A stretch of 64,000 bases of DNA from DASVUC01 sp036387255 (GCA_036387255.1 DASVUC010000311.1:1-64000); one strand, 5' to 3'. Counted from the first letter of the stretch, positions 1-8,963 are shown. Notes: generated by a model not told the origin, from the letters alone. Made by a program: numbers and translations.

Positions 1-693
1 TGCCAGCACTGCGACGAAATCTTTGCCTTTGCTGGTGATGGCGGCGTTGAGGATGCGCTTGGCGTTTTCGGGCTTCCAATCCTCAGCCCAGTCTTCGTGG
101 ATCACCTGGATGTCGCCGCGCTCGATGAGGGGCTTAACGACTTTGTCCTGACCGGCCTTGAACTGGAAGGCGTTGTTGTCGGTCTTGGCGCCGTAGATGC
201 GGACGATGCGGCCCTTGCCGCCGGGGAGGTGGTCGACGAGGTACTTGGCCTGGAGCTCCCCGACTTTTTCGTTGTCGAAGGAGAGGTAGAGGTCGAGGTC
301 CGCGTTCTTGATGATGCGGTCGTAGGCGATGACGGGGATTTTGGCGGCGTGGCAGATCTCGACGGCCTTGGCCATCGCGAGACCATCGTGAGGGACGATC
401 ACCATGACGTCGACGCCGCGGCTGATCAGGCCCTGCACGTCGTTCACCTGGCGGGTGTCGTCGCTGTTGGCGGAATTGACGAAGACTTCAGCGCCCAGTT
501 CGCTGGCCCGCTTGACGAAGAGATCACGATCCGCCTGCCAGCGAGCTTCTTTGAGCGTGTCGAGGGAGAGGCCGATGCGGGGTTTGGACGTGCCGGCGGG
601 ACCGATAGCGGCCCCACTTCCTCTCGCCAGTACGACGCCGATCACGATACTCAGCGCCAGTGAGATCACGACGAGGATGTTGCGGAGGGTCAT
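1..693 (-). CDS. xylF: D-xylose ABC transporter substrate-binding protein (partial, 3' end off window)
   Basis: Reading the minus strand from the ATG at 693 gives 231 open codons that run off the left edge. The protein starts with a hydrophobic signal or anchor segment (residues about 4-24) without a lipobox cysteine. It continues as a periplasmic-binding-protein type 1 sugar-binding fold. The stretches RIGLSLDTLKEARWQADRD, NDVQGLISRGVDVMVIVPHD and PVIAYDRIIKNADLDLYLSFD match the XylF family, which captures xylose outside the membrane for the XylGH importer. The importer genes would lie to the left and are not visible. The reading frame was read directly from the sequence. Assignment to xylose rather than another sugar rests on family resemblance. 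Confidence 0.85.
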   Translation of the reverse strand, partial: MTLRNILVVISLALSIVIGVVLARGSGAAIGPAGTSKPRIGLSLDTLKEARWQADRDLFVKRASELGAEVFVNSANSDDTRQVNDVQGLISRGVDVMVIVPHDGLAMAKAVEICHAAKIPVIAYDRIIKNADLDLYLSFDNEKVGELQAKYLVDHLPGGKGRIVRIYGAKTDNNAFQFKAGQDKVVKPLIERGDIQVIHEDWAEDWKPENAKRILNAAITSKGKDFVAVLA

Positions 694-765
694 AATGATA
701 TTTCACCGATGGTGTCGGAAGTTCTCAAGTACGGGTGAGGCCTGCGTCGTCGTGGGACCGACCCC

Positions 766-791
766 GCATGGGCGAGACGCCCATGCCACGC
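766..791. repeat. Dispersed palindrome family A, copy 1
   Basis: The palindrome has the form GCATGGGCG-AGA-CGCCCATGC followed by CACGC. It lies between the divergent xylF and pncB genes. The same core recurs at 4228, 8904, 28934 and (degenerate) 56149. Confidence 0.8.
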
Positions 792-807
792 TTAGAATTG
801 CCACCGC

Positions 808-2270
808 ATGCTCACTTCCAACGCTTGGTCGCTGGCGCTGCTGACGGATCTTTATCAGATCACAATGGCGTATGGGTACTTCAAGTCCGGATTGGCTGAT
901 CGCGAGGGATGCTTTCATCTGACTTTTCGTAAGTCGCCCTTTGGCAGTGGATATTCAGTCGCGGCGGGGTTGGGGTATGTGATCGAGTTCCTGCGCGATC
1001 TTCGGTTTTGCGACGATGACCTTCAGTATCTCGCCTCTCTGCGGGCGAACGATCAGCAGCCGCTGTTTGATCGGCCGTTTCTGGACTTCCTGAAGAACAT
1101 GCGCTTCACGGTGGATGTGCACGCGATTCCGGAAGGCACGGTCGTGTTTCCCAACGAGCCTTTGCTTCGCGTGAGCGGGCCGCTGCTTCAGTGCCAGCTG
1201 ATCGAGACGCCGCTGCTCAACATGATCAACTTCCAGACGCTGATCGCGACGAAGTCTGCGCGGATCTGCCAGGCGGCGCAGGGGGAGCCGGTGATGAGTT
1301 TGGATTGCGCCGGGCGCAGGGGATTGATGGGGCGCTGGCGGCGAGCCGCGCCAGCTACATCGGCGGGTGCGTGGGCACATCCAACGTGCTGGCGGGCAAG
1401 CTCTTTCACATCCCGGTCATGGGCACGCACGCGCACAGCTGGATCATGAGCTTCGACAGCGAGCTTGAGGCCTTTCGGGCGTATGCCGATGCGATGCCGA
1501 ACAACTGCATCTTCCTGGTGGACACGTACAACTCGCTCCAGGGGACGCGGAATGCGGCGAAGGTTGGGAAGGAGCTGGCGGCGAAGGGACACAAGATGGT
1601 GGGAATCCGCCTGGACTCGGGCGACCTGGCGTTTCTATCCATCGAGGCGAAGAAGATTCTCGATGAAGCGGGATTTGCGAACGCGACGATTGTGGCGAGC
1701 AATGAGTTGGACGAGCAGGTGATCACGAGCCTGAAGGACCAGGGGGCGACGATCAACACGTGGGGCGTCGGGACGCGCCTTGCGACGGCGTATGACCAGC
1801 CGGCGCTGGGTGGGGTGTACAAGCTGTCGGCGCTCCGCGATGCGGCCGGTGCGTGGCAGCACAAGATCAAGATCTCCGAGCAGACGGTGAAGGTGTCGAT
1901 CCCGGGGATTCTGCAAGTGCGGCGATATCTCGCTGCCGATCATTTCATTGCAGATGCGATCTTTGACACGCTGATGCCGATGCCGGAGGGGCCGACGCTG
2001 ATCGATCCGCTGGACATCACGCGGCGGAAGATGATCGCCCAGCGCACACCCCATGAGGATTTGCTCGTGCCAATCTTCAAGGGCGGGAAGTTGGCGTATA
2101 CGCCACCGGCGATTGCTGACGTCCGCGCGCGGACACAATCACAGCTTGTGATGCTCCACCCGACGATCAAGCGGTTTCTCAACCCCCACACGTATCCCGT
2201 GGGGCTGGAAGAGCACCTTCATGAATTGCGAACGAAATTGATTCTCAAGGCGAGGGCACTTCCCGGGTAG
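808..2270 (+). pseudogene. pncB: Nicotinate phosphoribosyltransferase, interrupted by a -1 frameshift
   Basis: The enzyme makes nicotinate mononucleotide from nicotinate and PRPP in NAD salvage. The first frame (from ATG 808) covers the N-terminal part from LLTDLYQITMAYGYFKSG to about residue 163 (GEPVM). The rest, from EFGLRRAQGIDGALAASRA through GTHAHSWIMSF (the phosphorylated-histidine region) to the stop at 2270, is in another frame. Family alignment calls for GEPVM-EFGLRRAQG, so one G is missing in ATG(G)AG near 1294-1297. With that base restored the protein would be full length, about 487 residues. The lesion may be a true mutation or a sequencing error. A -10-like TAGAAT at 793-798 lies 9 nt before the ATG. 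Confidence 0.88.
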
Positions 2271-2293
2271 CGCGGCAAGATGCCCGTAGTACG

Positions 2294-3067
2294 TTAAGTC
2301 GGGTTGCTCGTCCGATCGACAAACTCCTTGAGCGTCAGCTTGGTCTGGTGCTCCGGCGCTTTCACACCTGGGCCAAAGCCTTGGAGGTATTCCTTCTGCC
2401 AGCTTCGGGCGATGGCCCAGTCGGCGCCGCGGGCGAGTTCGCTGTTGAATTTATTGCGGCTCTCCGACCACTTCCTGAATCCGTCCTTCAGCTCCGGCTC
2501 CGCATCAAGCATCTGGATCTGCGGCTCAAATTTCTCCACCTCCCCGCGCCTCACCGGAGAGATCATGCAGATCGGCTCGCCGATCTCGAAATCCACCGGC
2601 ACATCCACCGTCGTCATTTTCCAGTTCATGGTGAACGTGGCGACGGACCAATCGGTTTCGATAATGCCTTCAAGCGCGGTGATGCCGTCCTTGGGGTAGT
2701 TGCTGGGTCCGCGGGCCCAGAGGTTCCACCCGGGCGGGGTGCGGAAGAGGTAGTTGAGGTTGAAGGTGACTACGCCGAAGCCGAAGTGGCTCTCAGCCGG
2801 ACAGGGCGACGCTTTGGGCCCACCCTTGCAGATGACGGTGATGGCGTTCTTGTCGTCTTTGCCGTTCCAGACGACGCGGATCTTGTGCGTGTTGAGCAGG
2901 AACCAACCGTGCTGATTGGCGATGTTCAAGGGCAGGCAGCGGTAGGCGAAGCGCTCGTGCGTGCGGTTCATCCAGGCGCGCTCGAAGGTCGCCGGGACGA
3001 TGGGCATGGAGGGGTACTCGTAGATGCGGAAGGCCTTTAGCTGCGGGGGGACGTTCTCCTCACTCAT
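2294..3067 (-). CDS. DUF6065 family protein
   Basis: This is a 257-residue soluble protein without a signal peptide or membrane segment. The N-terminal motif FAYRCLPLNIANQHGWFLL, followed by aromatic-rich beta-strand-like segments (TFNLNYLFRTPPGWNLWARGP), matches what I know as DUF6065, a family of unknown function. The C-terminal third is helical and charged. The gene is divergent from the beta-propeller gene, with 56 bp between starts, and convergent with pncB. No biochemical role can be inferred. Confidence 0.75.
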   Translation of the reverse strand: MSEENVPPQLKAFRIYEYPSMPIVPATFERAWMNRTHERFAYRCLPLNIANQHGWFLLNTHKIRVVWNGKDDKNAITVICKGGPKASPCPAESHFGFGVVTFNLNYLFRTPPGWNLWARGPSNYPKDGITALEGIIETDWSVATFTMNWKMTTVDVPVDFEIGEPICMISPVRRGEVEKFEPQIQMLDAEPELKDGFRKWSESRNKFNSELARGADWAIARSWQKEYLQGFGPGVKAPEHQTKLTLKEFVDRTSNPT

Positions 3068-3123
3068 GGGGACATTCTCACTTGCCGTCTCCCACGGTCA
3101 AACCTTTTGGTTATCTTGTGGGA

Positions 3124-4212
3124 ATGAAAGCGCTGTTTCTCGCGATCTTCGGCATGCTGACCACGATGGTTCTGGCGGGGCCGGATGTGAACGTGGTCCG
3201 GGTTCCCAACGGCGGGCTGTCGCCGCAGGCGAAGATTGACCGGTGGGACACGCTGCACCTGATCTTCGCCACCGGCGACAAGATGCAGGCGAAGCTGCAT
3301 TACGAAGTCTCGCACGACTTCGGCAAGAACTTTGTTGGCTGGGTGCCGATCACTGAGACTTGCATCATCCGCGGCAATGTGCGCGGGCCGCAGTTTTTCG
3401 TCACTTATGACGGGCAGCCTCACTTCGCCTGGATGAAGTCTTCCAGGGAGTTTCTCCACACGCGCCTGACGCAGACGGGGTCGCTCAATACCGAGCAGAA
3501 TCTGATCAAGGAGCATGCGGACATCGACGGTGGCGGCACGATCGTGAGCGGGCCGGATGGCGTGATCTACGCCGTCTGGCATGCGCCCCAGCGCGCCGGC
3601 GATCCTGCGGAATCGTCGCGGAAGGTGTGGGTCGCCCGCTCGACCGATAACGGTAATACGTTTGAGCCAGCGACGACGGGGAATGCTCCAGAGCGGGGCG
3701 CTTGCGCCTGCTGCGCGGTCAGCGCGCTCGCGACGGCGGAGAACTTGCTGGTCATCTATCGCTGCGCGACAGATCGCGTCCACCGCGACATGCACCTGCT
3801 CACGTTCGATCATGATCTGAAGTGCGAGAAGGACGAGACGCTGGCAACGCTGGAGGCGAACAAGTGCGTGATGTCGACGGCGTCATTTGCCGGTGTGGGG
3901 CAGGATCTGTACGTCGCGTTTGAGACCGGATCGAACATCAAGATCAACAAGGTCGGGAGCGTCTCATCGCTCGAGATGCCGGGTCAAGGCGTCAACCGGA
4001 AGCACCCGCGGCTCGCAATGGGTAAAGATGGCGTCATCCTCGTGGCGTGGACGGAGAACACCTCGTTCAACCAGGGCGGCAAAGTTGTGTATCAGTTCGT
4101 TACGCCCGACCTGAAGGCGCTGGATGAGCCGATGACGCTTGAAGGCCTTCCGGCTTACTCGGTTCCCGCGGTCGTCGCCAAAGCGGATGGTTCGTTCATC
4201 ATCCTCTACTAA
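3124..4212 (+). CDS. Secreted sialidase/BNR-like beta-propeller protein
   Basis: The start at 3124 was chosen because it begins a clean signal peptide (MKALFLAIFGMLTTMVLA). An upstream in-frame ATG at 3082 would add 14 polar residues before it. The mature part carries repeated beta-blade units such as VWVARSTDNGNTF, an Asp-box-like pattern seen in BNR/sialidase propellers, and FVTYDGQPHFAWM. A cysteine cluster (GACACCAV) lies near residue 200. The protein is probably periplasmic or exported; no catalytic residue set for a true sialidase was identified, so the enzyme role is open. A -10-like TATCTT at 3112-3117 sits 6 nt before the start, which suggests a leaderless transcript. Confidence 0.6.
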   Translation: MKALFLAIFGMLTTMVLAGPDVNVVRVPNGGLSPQAKIDRWDTLHLIFATGDKMQAKLHYEVSHDFGKNFVGWVPITETCIIRGNVRGPQFFVTYDGQPHFAWMKSSREFLHTRLTQTGSLNTEQNLIKEHADIDGGGTIVSGPDGVIYAVWHAPQRAGDPAESSRKVWVARSTDNGNTFEPATTGNAPERGACACCAVSALATAENLLVIYRCATDRVHRDMHLLTFDHDLKCEKDETLATLEANKCVMSTASFAGVGQDLYVAFETGSNIKINKVGSVSSLEMPGQGVNRKHPRLAMGKDGVILVAWTENTSFNQGGKVVYQFVTPDLKALDEPMTLEGLPAYSVPAVVAKADGSFIILY

Positions 4213-4227
4213 CGCTTGCGCTTTTTC

Positions 4228-4250
4228 GTAGCATGGGCGGCTCGCCCATG
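4228..4250. repeat. Dispersed palindrome family A, copy 2
   Basis: The sequence GTAGCATGGGCGG-CTCGCCCATG lies just after the propeller gene. It supplies the first residues (MGGSPM) of the following glycosyltransferase reading frame. Confidence 0.75.
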
Positions 4251-6029
4251 TCGCCGCGTCTTCTTCAGCGCTCGCTGCTCGTCCTCATTCTGCTGGCCAG
4301 CTTTCTCCTGAAGCTGCACCACCTCGGTCACCTGGGTTTGAAGGGACTGGATGAATCTTTTCATGCGGTGGTCGCGAAGAACCTGCTGAAGCACCCGCTG
4401 ACGCCGACGCTGATCGATCAGCCTTACTTGCCGTATGACCATCGCGACTGGCAGCTCAACCACATCTGGCTGCACAAACCGCCGCTGCCTCTGTGGCAGA
4501 TTGCGCTGTCGTACGTTGTGCAGGGCGTGACGACGTTCGCGCTGCGCCTGCCGAGCGCGATCCTCGCGACGGGCAGCGTGTATCTCACGTACCTGATCGG
4601 GAAACGGCTGCTGGCGAAGGAGGCGGCGCTCCTTGCCGCTGGTCTTCAGGCGTTTCTCCCGGCACTGACGCAGCTCACGCACGGATACATTTTTTCGGAT
4701 CACGTCGATACGGCGTTCCTGTTTTACACGGAGCTGTCGATCTACTTCCTGGCGCGCACGGTCTTTCCGACTCTTACTCCTTCTCCCCCTGCTCCGGGAG
4801 AAGGTGGGGATGAGGGTTCTTGGCCGCACAACAAGAGCCCGTACCCGCTGCTGCTTCTCACATCGCTCGCCACCGCCGCGGCGTTCCTTTCTAAAACCTA
4901 TCCTGCGCTGATCACTGTCGTCATCGCCGTCACCCTTCTCTTCACCACGACCTGGTTCCGATCGAAGCACATTCTCTTCCTCGTCCTTACCACGCTCCTG
5001 TTCATTTTCCCCTGGCCGAGTTACTGCTTCTTTCGTTTCCGGCAGGAGTTTCTTTACGAGAACCTCCACATCTTCCGCCACCTCACCACGAGCGTGGAAA
5101 GCTTCGGCGCGCCGTGGGACCGGCTGGTTTTCGACTACCTCGTTCAGGCGTTCGGACGACTTTATCCGGCCGTGCTGGTCGCGCTGATCCTCTTTCTCCC
5201 CGTCAGCATTCGCCAACGGAACGCGAAGCTGCTTTTTCTCTACGCGTGGTCCTTGGGTGTGCTGATCCCCCACCTCCTCGCCACCAGCAAGACCCCTACC
5301 GCGACACTGATCGGGTGGCCGGCGCTGCTGCTGCTCGTGGGGCATCTGATCTGGCGCTCGTTCCAACGTGATGTTCCTGCATTGATTTCGCTTTTCGTCG
5401 TGAGCGCGCTGGGTGTCTGCTGGCCGGCGCGGATTGGTCCCACGGGCTTCGGTTATCCCGATCCGCCGCGCTTTGGGACGATCATGATGCAAAACATCTG
5501 GGTCGTTCCGCATGTCGTAGCCGCGCTGCTTGCAGCGGTTGGTGCGCGACGATTCCTCTCCCCTCGGTTCATCACCCCCCTGCTCGCCCTCGCGCTCATC
5601 TTTCTCGCGATCCTCCAGTTTCAGTTCATTCGCCAGTCTTACCGCGTGACACAGCAGAACCAGCAAGCGCCTTCCTTCCCCAAACTTGCCGCACTGGTTG
5701 AGCAGCACCTGCCGCCGAACGCAGTCCTCCTGTTTGACCAGCGGCAGAAGCTGGAGAGCACCATCGCCCTCTTCTGGATCGATCGCACCGTCTATCCGCT
5801 GGGCACCAACAACTGGCCGCAGCTCGTCGAGCAAATCCGCGGACGCGGTGGAGTTCCGCTGATCATCTCATCCCGCCGGCTTCCGATGACGCCGATCTTT
5901 GCGGATCCCGACGAGGGGTTGATCGCTTACGACCCCGCCGACCACGATCTTGCCAGCTTCACCGCGATTTATCCGGTGGAAGTGCCGCTGCATTTGAAAG
6001 AGTCAGCGACTTCCCCCGCCTCCCCCTAA
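4233..6029 (+). CDS. ArnT/PMT-like membrane glycosyltransferase (GT39/GT83 type)
   Basis: The protein has 598 residues and about a dozen hydrophobic segments. The acidic first-loop motif GLDESFHAVVAKNLL and the HKPPLPLW motif are typical of undecaprenyl- or dolichyl-phosphate-sugar transferases of the PMT/ArnT group. These move a sugar from a lipid carrier to lipid A or protein on the outer face of the membrane. Residues about 180-195 (LTPSPPAPGEGGDEG) are encoded by a dispersed repeat inserted in frame. The ATG at 4233 lies in a family A palindrome; the ATG at 4248 (MSPRLLQRS) is an equally good start. Substrate is unknown. Confidence 0.72.
   Translation: MGGSPMSPRLLQRSLLVLILLASFLLKLHHLGHLGLKGLDESFHAVVAKNLLKHPLTPTLIDQPYLPYDHRDWQLNHIWLHKPPLPLWQIALSYVVQGVTTFALRLPSAILATGSVYLTYLIGKRLLAKEAALLAAGLQAFLPALTQLTHGYIFSDHVDTAFLFYTELSIYFLARTVFPTLTPSPPAPGEGGDEGSWPHNKSPYPLLLLTSLATAAAFLSKTYPALITVVIAVTLLFTTTWFRSKHILFLVLTTLLFIFPWPSYCFFRFRQEFLYENLHIFRHLTTSVESFGAPWDRLVFDYLVQAFGRLYPAVLVALILFLPVSIRQRNAKLLFLYAWSLGVLIPHLLATSKTPTATLIGWPALLLLVGHLIWRSFQRDVPALISLFVVSALGVCWPARIGPTGFGYPDPPRFGTIMMQNIWVVPHVVAALLAAVGARRFLSPRFITPLLALALIFLAILQFQFIRQSYRVTQQNQQAPSFPKLAALVEQHLPPNAVLLFDQRQKLESTIALFWIDRTVYPLGTNNWPQLVEQIRGRGGVPLIISSRRLPMTPIFADPDEGLIAYDPADHDLASFTAIYPVEVPLHLKESATSPASP
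4770..4818. repeat. Dispersed repeat family C, in frame inside the glycosyltransferase gene
   Basis: An imperfect inverted repeat with arms CTCTTACTCCTTCTCCCCC and GGAGAAGGTGGGGATGAGG encodes LTPSPPAPGEGGDEG in a periplasmic loop. A related copy lies at 18521-18563. Confidence 0.7.
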
Positions 6030-6078
6030 CACCGCAGGCGTTTGGGTGTAGTATGACTGTCTAAGAAAGGAAACCTTC

Positions 6079-7371
6079 ATGTCCAAGAGCGGATCTTCAC
6101 GTCGGGACTTTATCAAAACCACGGGCGCGATTGCAGTTGGTGCGGCAGCGATGAGCACCCTCGGCACCAACTATGCCTGGGCGGCGGGCAGCGACACCAT
6201 CAAGGTCGGCATGATTGGGTGCGGCGGGCGCGGAACGGGCGCCGCCCACGACGCCGTCGCCGGCGCGGAGAAGGAAAAGGTGGGGATCGAGATCATCGCC
6301 ATGGGGGACGTCTTCCCCGACCACATGGAAAAAAGCCGCAAGCAGCTCGAAGACATCGGCGACAAGATGAAGGTGAAAGACGAGAACGTCTTCATCGGCT
6401 TTGACGCGTACAAGAAAGTGCTGGCGATCCCGGAGATCAACTACGTGATCCTGGCGACGCCGCCGGGGTTCCGCCCCCTTCACCTCCGCGCCGCGGTGGA
6501 GGCGGGGAAGAACGTGTTCATGGAAAAACCCGTCGCGGTGGATCCGGTGGGCGCGCGCTCGGTCATCGAATCGGGCGAGATGGCGAAGCAGAAGAACCTG
6601 GCGATCGTCACCGGCACCCAGCGCCGCCATGACTTTGGGTACAACGAAACGATCAAGCGCATCCACGAAGGCGCGATCGGCGACGTGACCGGCGGCGCGT
6701 GTTACTGGATGCAGGAGGCGCTCTGGATGCACCCGCGCAAAAAGGAATGGTCGGACACGGAGTGGCAGCTTCGTAACTGGCTCTACTTCACCTGGCTGAG
6801 CGGGGACCACATCGTGGAGCAGCACGTGCACAACATCGACGTGATCAACTGGGTGATGGGCGGGCCGCCGATCAGCGCGTACGGCATGGGCGGTCGGCAG
6901 ACGCGCACGGATCCGGCCTTCGGGCACATCTACGATCATTTCTCGATTGAATACGTTTACCCCAATGGACAGCGCGTCCAGAGCATGTGCCGGCAGCAGG
7001 AAGGAACCAAGGCGCGCATTGGTGAACACGTCGTCGGCACCAAGGGCACCAGCAACTGCGCCAACACGATCGAGGGCTCAGAGAAGTGGAAGTTCGAGAA
7101 GAAGAGCGACCAGCTCGGCCCGTATCAGCAGGAGCACGCGGACCTGATTGCCAGCATCCGCAAGGGAGAGCCGCTGAATGAGGCAAAGCGCGTCGCCGAG
7201 AGCACACTGACAGCGATCATGGGTCGCACGGCGGCGTACACGGGTCAGCTCATCAAGTGGGAGCAGATGATGAAGTCGGAGCTGAGCCTGATGCCGAAGA
7301 AGCTTGAGATGGGGCCGTTGCCGGTGGCGCCGGTCGCCATGCCGGGGAAGGAAAAGTTTGCCAACACGTAG
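6079..7371 (+). CDS. Tat-exported Gfo/Idh/MocA family NAD(P)-dependent oxidoreductase
   Basis: The N-terminus has a twin-arginine signal (SRRDFIKTTGAIAVGAAA), so the folded enzyme is expected outside the cytoplasmic membrane. A Rossmann segment follows (IKVGMIGCGGRGTGAAHDA), then the MEKPVAVDPVGARSV motif with the conserved EKP lysine. A C-terminal alpha/beta domain contains GDHIVEQHVHNIDVINWVMG. The 430-residue length is normal. A good ribosome-binding site (AGAAAGGAAAC) precedes the ATG. Family members in Planctomycetota usually act on carbohydrates; the substrate cannot be read from the sequence. Confidence 0.9.
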   Translation: MSKSGSSRRDFIKTTGAIAVGAAAMSTLGTNYAWAAGSDTIKVGMIGCGGRGTGAAHDAVAGAEKEKVGIEIIAMGDVFPDHMEKSRKQLEDIGDKMKVKDENVFIGFDAYKKVLAIPEINYVILATPPGFRPLHLRAAVEAGKNVFMEKPVAVDPVGARSVIESGEMAKQKNLAIVTGTQRRHDFGYNETIKRIHEGAIGDVTGGACYWMQEALWMHPRKKEWSDTEWQLRNWLYFTWLSGDHIVEQHVHNIDVINWVMGGPPISAYGMGGRQTRTDPAFGHIYDHFSIEYVYPNGQRVQSMCRQQEGTKARIGEHVVGTKGTSNCANTIEGSEKWKFEKKSDQLGPYQQEHADLIASIRKGEPLNEAKRVAESTLTAIMGRTAAYTGQLIKWEQMMKSELSLMPKKLEMGPLPVAPVAMPGKEKFANT

Positions 7372-7476
7372 CTTGGGCGACTCGCCGATGATTGAAATTT
7401 GAAATATGAAATTTCAGATCCAGATCCCAAAACGTAGCGCGGCGCGCCCACACGTGTAGCGTCAAAAAGAGGAGCA

Positions 7477-7559
7477 GTGTCATGCTGAGGTATTCCGAAG
7501 CATCTGGCACCGACGTCTACCAAGCCAGATCCTTCGCGGAGTACCGCTCAGGATGACAC
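7477..7559. repeat. Dispersed inverted repeat family B, copy 1
   Basis: The left arm GTGTCATGCTGAGGTATTCC is mirrored by a right arm ending in GTACCGCTCAGGATGACAC, with about 40 bp between them. The second copy is at 25927-26007. The whole 7372-7680 interval holds this repeat, a few short A/T-rich inverted fragments and a terminator, and no convincing gene. Confidence 0.8.
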
Positions 7560-7647
7560 GCTTAATCGGTCCCCACGGTGCCCGATGGAAGCGCGCGCTC
7601 CAGATTTCTCAAAGACACCTTGAAATGAGATTCCATATCTCAAAGTT

Positions 7648-7681
7648 AAAGCCCGGGGCTCACTGCCTTGGGCTTTTTCTT
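7648..7681 (+). terminator. Rho-independent terminator
   Basis: AAAGCCC pairs with GGGCTTT across a 15-nt interior that can pair further, followed by TT. The oriented T run fits plus-strand transcription coming from the oxidoreductase gene about 280 bp upstream. It abuts the end of ruvB. Confidence 0.6.
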
Positions 7682-8820
7682 TACCGCTCGCCTCTTGGCT
7701 TGCGATCCACTTTCCGATCCCCCTTCTCATCCTCCGGCGGCGGCTCGAACAGCGTCTCATCCTCCAGCGCATCGAGTGGCGGCTTCCACTTCTTCCCCAG
7801 GTGCTCGTAGGCGCTCCTGGTAGCGCGACGCCCCTGCCGGGTGCGCGTGAGCATCGCCGGCTTCATCTGAAGCAGGTAAGGCTCCACCACGTCTTCCAGC
7901 GTGTCGCGCTCCTCGCCCATGGTGGCCGCCAGGGCGTCGATGCCGGCGGGGCCACCGTCATAGACTTCGATCAGCGTCCGCAGGAACTGGCGGTCCTGCT
8001 CATCGAGCCCCTTGTCGTCAATGCCTTCAAGTTCCAGCGCCGCCTTGACGATCGGCAGCGTGAATTTGCCGGTGCCTTCGACGGTGGCGTAATCCCGCAC
8101 GCGCCGAAGCAGGCGGTTTGCGATGCGGGGCGTGCCACGCGATCGCCGCGCGAGCTCCCACAGCGCCTCCGCCTCCGAATTCACCTTCAGCAGCACCGCA
8201 TTAGCGCGAAGAATCTGGAGCAGATCCTCGGGAGTGTAAAAATCCAGATGCTGATTGATGCCGAAGCGGCCGCGCATCGGGGCCGTGAGCAGGCCCAGTC
8301 GAGTGGTTGCGCCGATCAGCGTGAACGGCTGGATCGGAATCGTCACCGTGCGCGCGTGTGCGCCCTGATCGAGAGTAATATCGACCTTGAAATCCTCCAT
8401 CGCAGGATAAAGGTATTCTTCGACTACGGCACTCAGGCGGTGGATCTCGTCGATGAAGAGGATGTCGCCGCGGTTGATCTTCGTGAGGATGCCGACCAGA
8501 TCCGCCCCCTTCGTCAGCGCCGGGCCGTTGGTCACGTGCACCTGGGCCCCCACTTCGTTGGCGATCACGTGCGCCAGCGTGGTTTTGCCGAGTCCCGGCG
8601 GGCCGTGCAGGAGCGTGTGCTCGACCGGCTCAGTGCGTGAGCGCGCCGCGGTGACCGCGATCTTCAGCTTCTTGATCAGCGAGGGTTGTCCGATGTACTG
8701 GTCGAAGCGCTGCGGGCGCAGGGCGTAGTTCAGCCGGTTTTCTTCTTCTCCCTCGGGCTGTGCGGAAACCAAACGCTCGCGCGGCATGACGACTGTTTTA
8801 GCGATGGACAAGAGCATCAC
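7681..8820 (-). CDS. ruvB: Holliday junction branch-migration ATPase RuvB
   Basis: This is the hexameric motor that drives branch migration with RuvA. Visible are the RuvB core start (NRLNYALRPQRFDQYIGQ), Walker A GPPGLGKTT, Walker B LFIDEIHRLS, sensor region GATTRLGLLTAPMRGRFG and the winged-helix C-terminal part. At 379 residues it is longer than usual because of an acidic/basic C-terminal tail (PPPEDEKGDRKVDRKPRGER). The GTG at 8820 has an AAGGAG site 8 nt upstream, so I prefer it over ATG 8787 (MPRERLVSA), although the latter matches the family start. It lies 160 bp after ruvA, separated by a family A repeat pair. Confidence 0.96.
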   Translation of the reverse strand: MMLLSIAKTVVMPRERLVSAQPEGEEENRLNYALRPQRFDQYIGQPSLIKKLKIAVTAARSRTEPVEHTLLHGPPGLGKTTLAHVIANEVGAQVHVTNGPALTKGADLVGILTKINRGDILFIDEIHRLSAVVEEYLYPAMEDFKVDITLDQGAHARTVTIPIQPFTLIGATTRLGLLTAPMRGRFGINQHLDFYTPEDLLQILRANAVLLKVNSEAEALWELARRSRGTPRIANRLLRRVRDYATVEGTGKFTLPIVKAALELEGIDDKGLDEQDRQFLRTLIEVYDGGPAGIDALAATMGEERDTLEDVVEPYLLQMKPAMLTRTRQGRRATRSAYEHLGKKWKPPLDALEDETLFEPPPEDEKGDRKVDRKPRGER

Positions 8821-8903
8821 AAGTACAACTCCTTACTGCTTGTGACCCGAACAATTACCTAACTACTGTAGCGCGAAGCGTTTGAGAAGTCGACAAGATT
8901 TTC

Positions 8904-8963
8904 CGTAGCATGGGCGTCTCGCCCATGCATGCACCCCGGCATGGGCGAAACGCCCATGCTACG
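8904..8963. repeat. Dispersed palindrome family A, copy 3 (double unit)
   Basis: Two family A units in tandem-inverted arrangement (GTAGCATGGGCG ... CGCCCATGCTACG) form a 60-bp perfect-ended inverted repeat between ruvA and ruvB. It could fold into a long hairpin in the ruv transcript and modulate ruvB expression. Confidence 0.8.

Noticed and set aside
1281..1290. Programmed -1 frameshift site in pncB
   Set aside because: The GGGGGA run is about 10 nt before the break, there is no obvious stimulatory structure, and the family alignment fits a single-base deletion farther downstream.
4209..5834. 541-codon minus-strand open frame opposite the glycosyltransferase
   Set aside because: Product is Arg/Gln/Glu-rich shadow sequence; the plus frame has clear membrane segments and family motifs.
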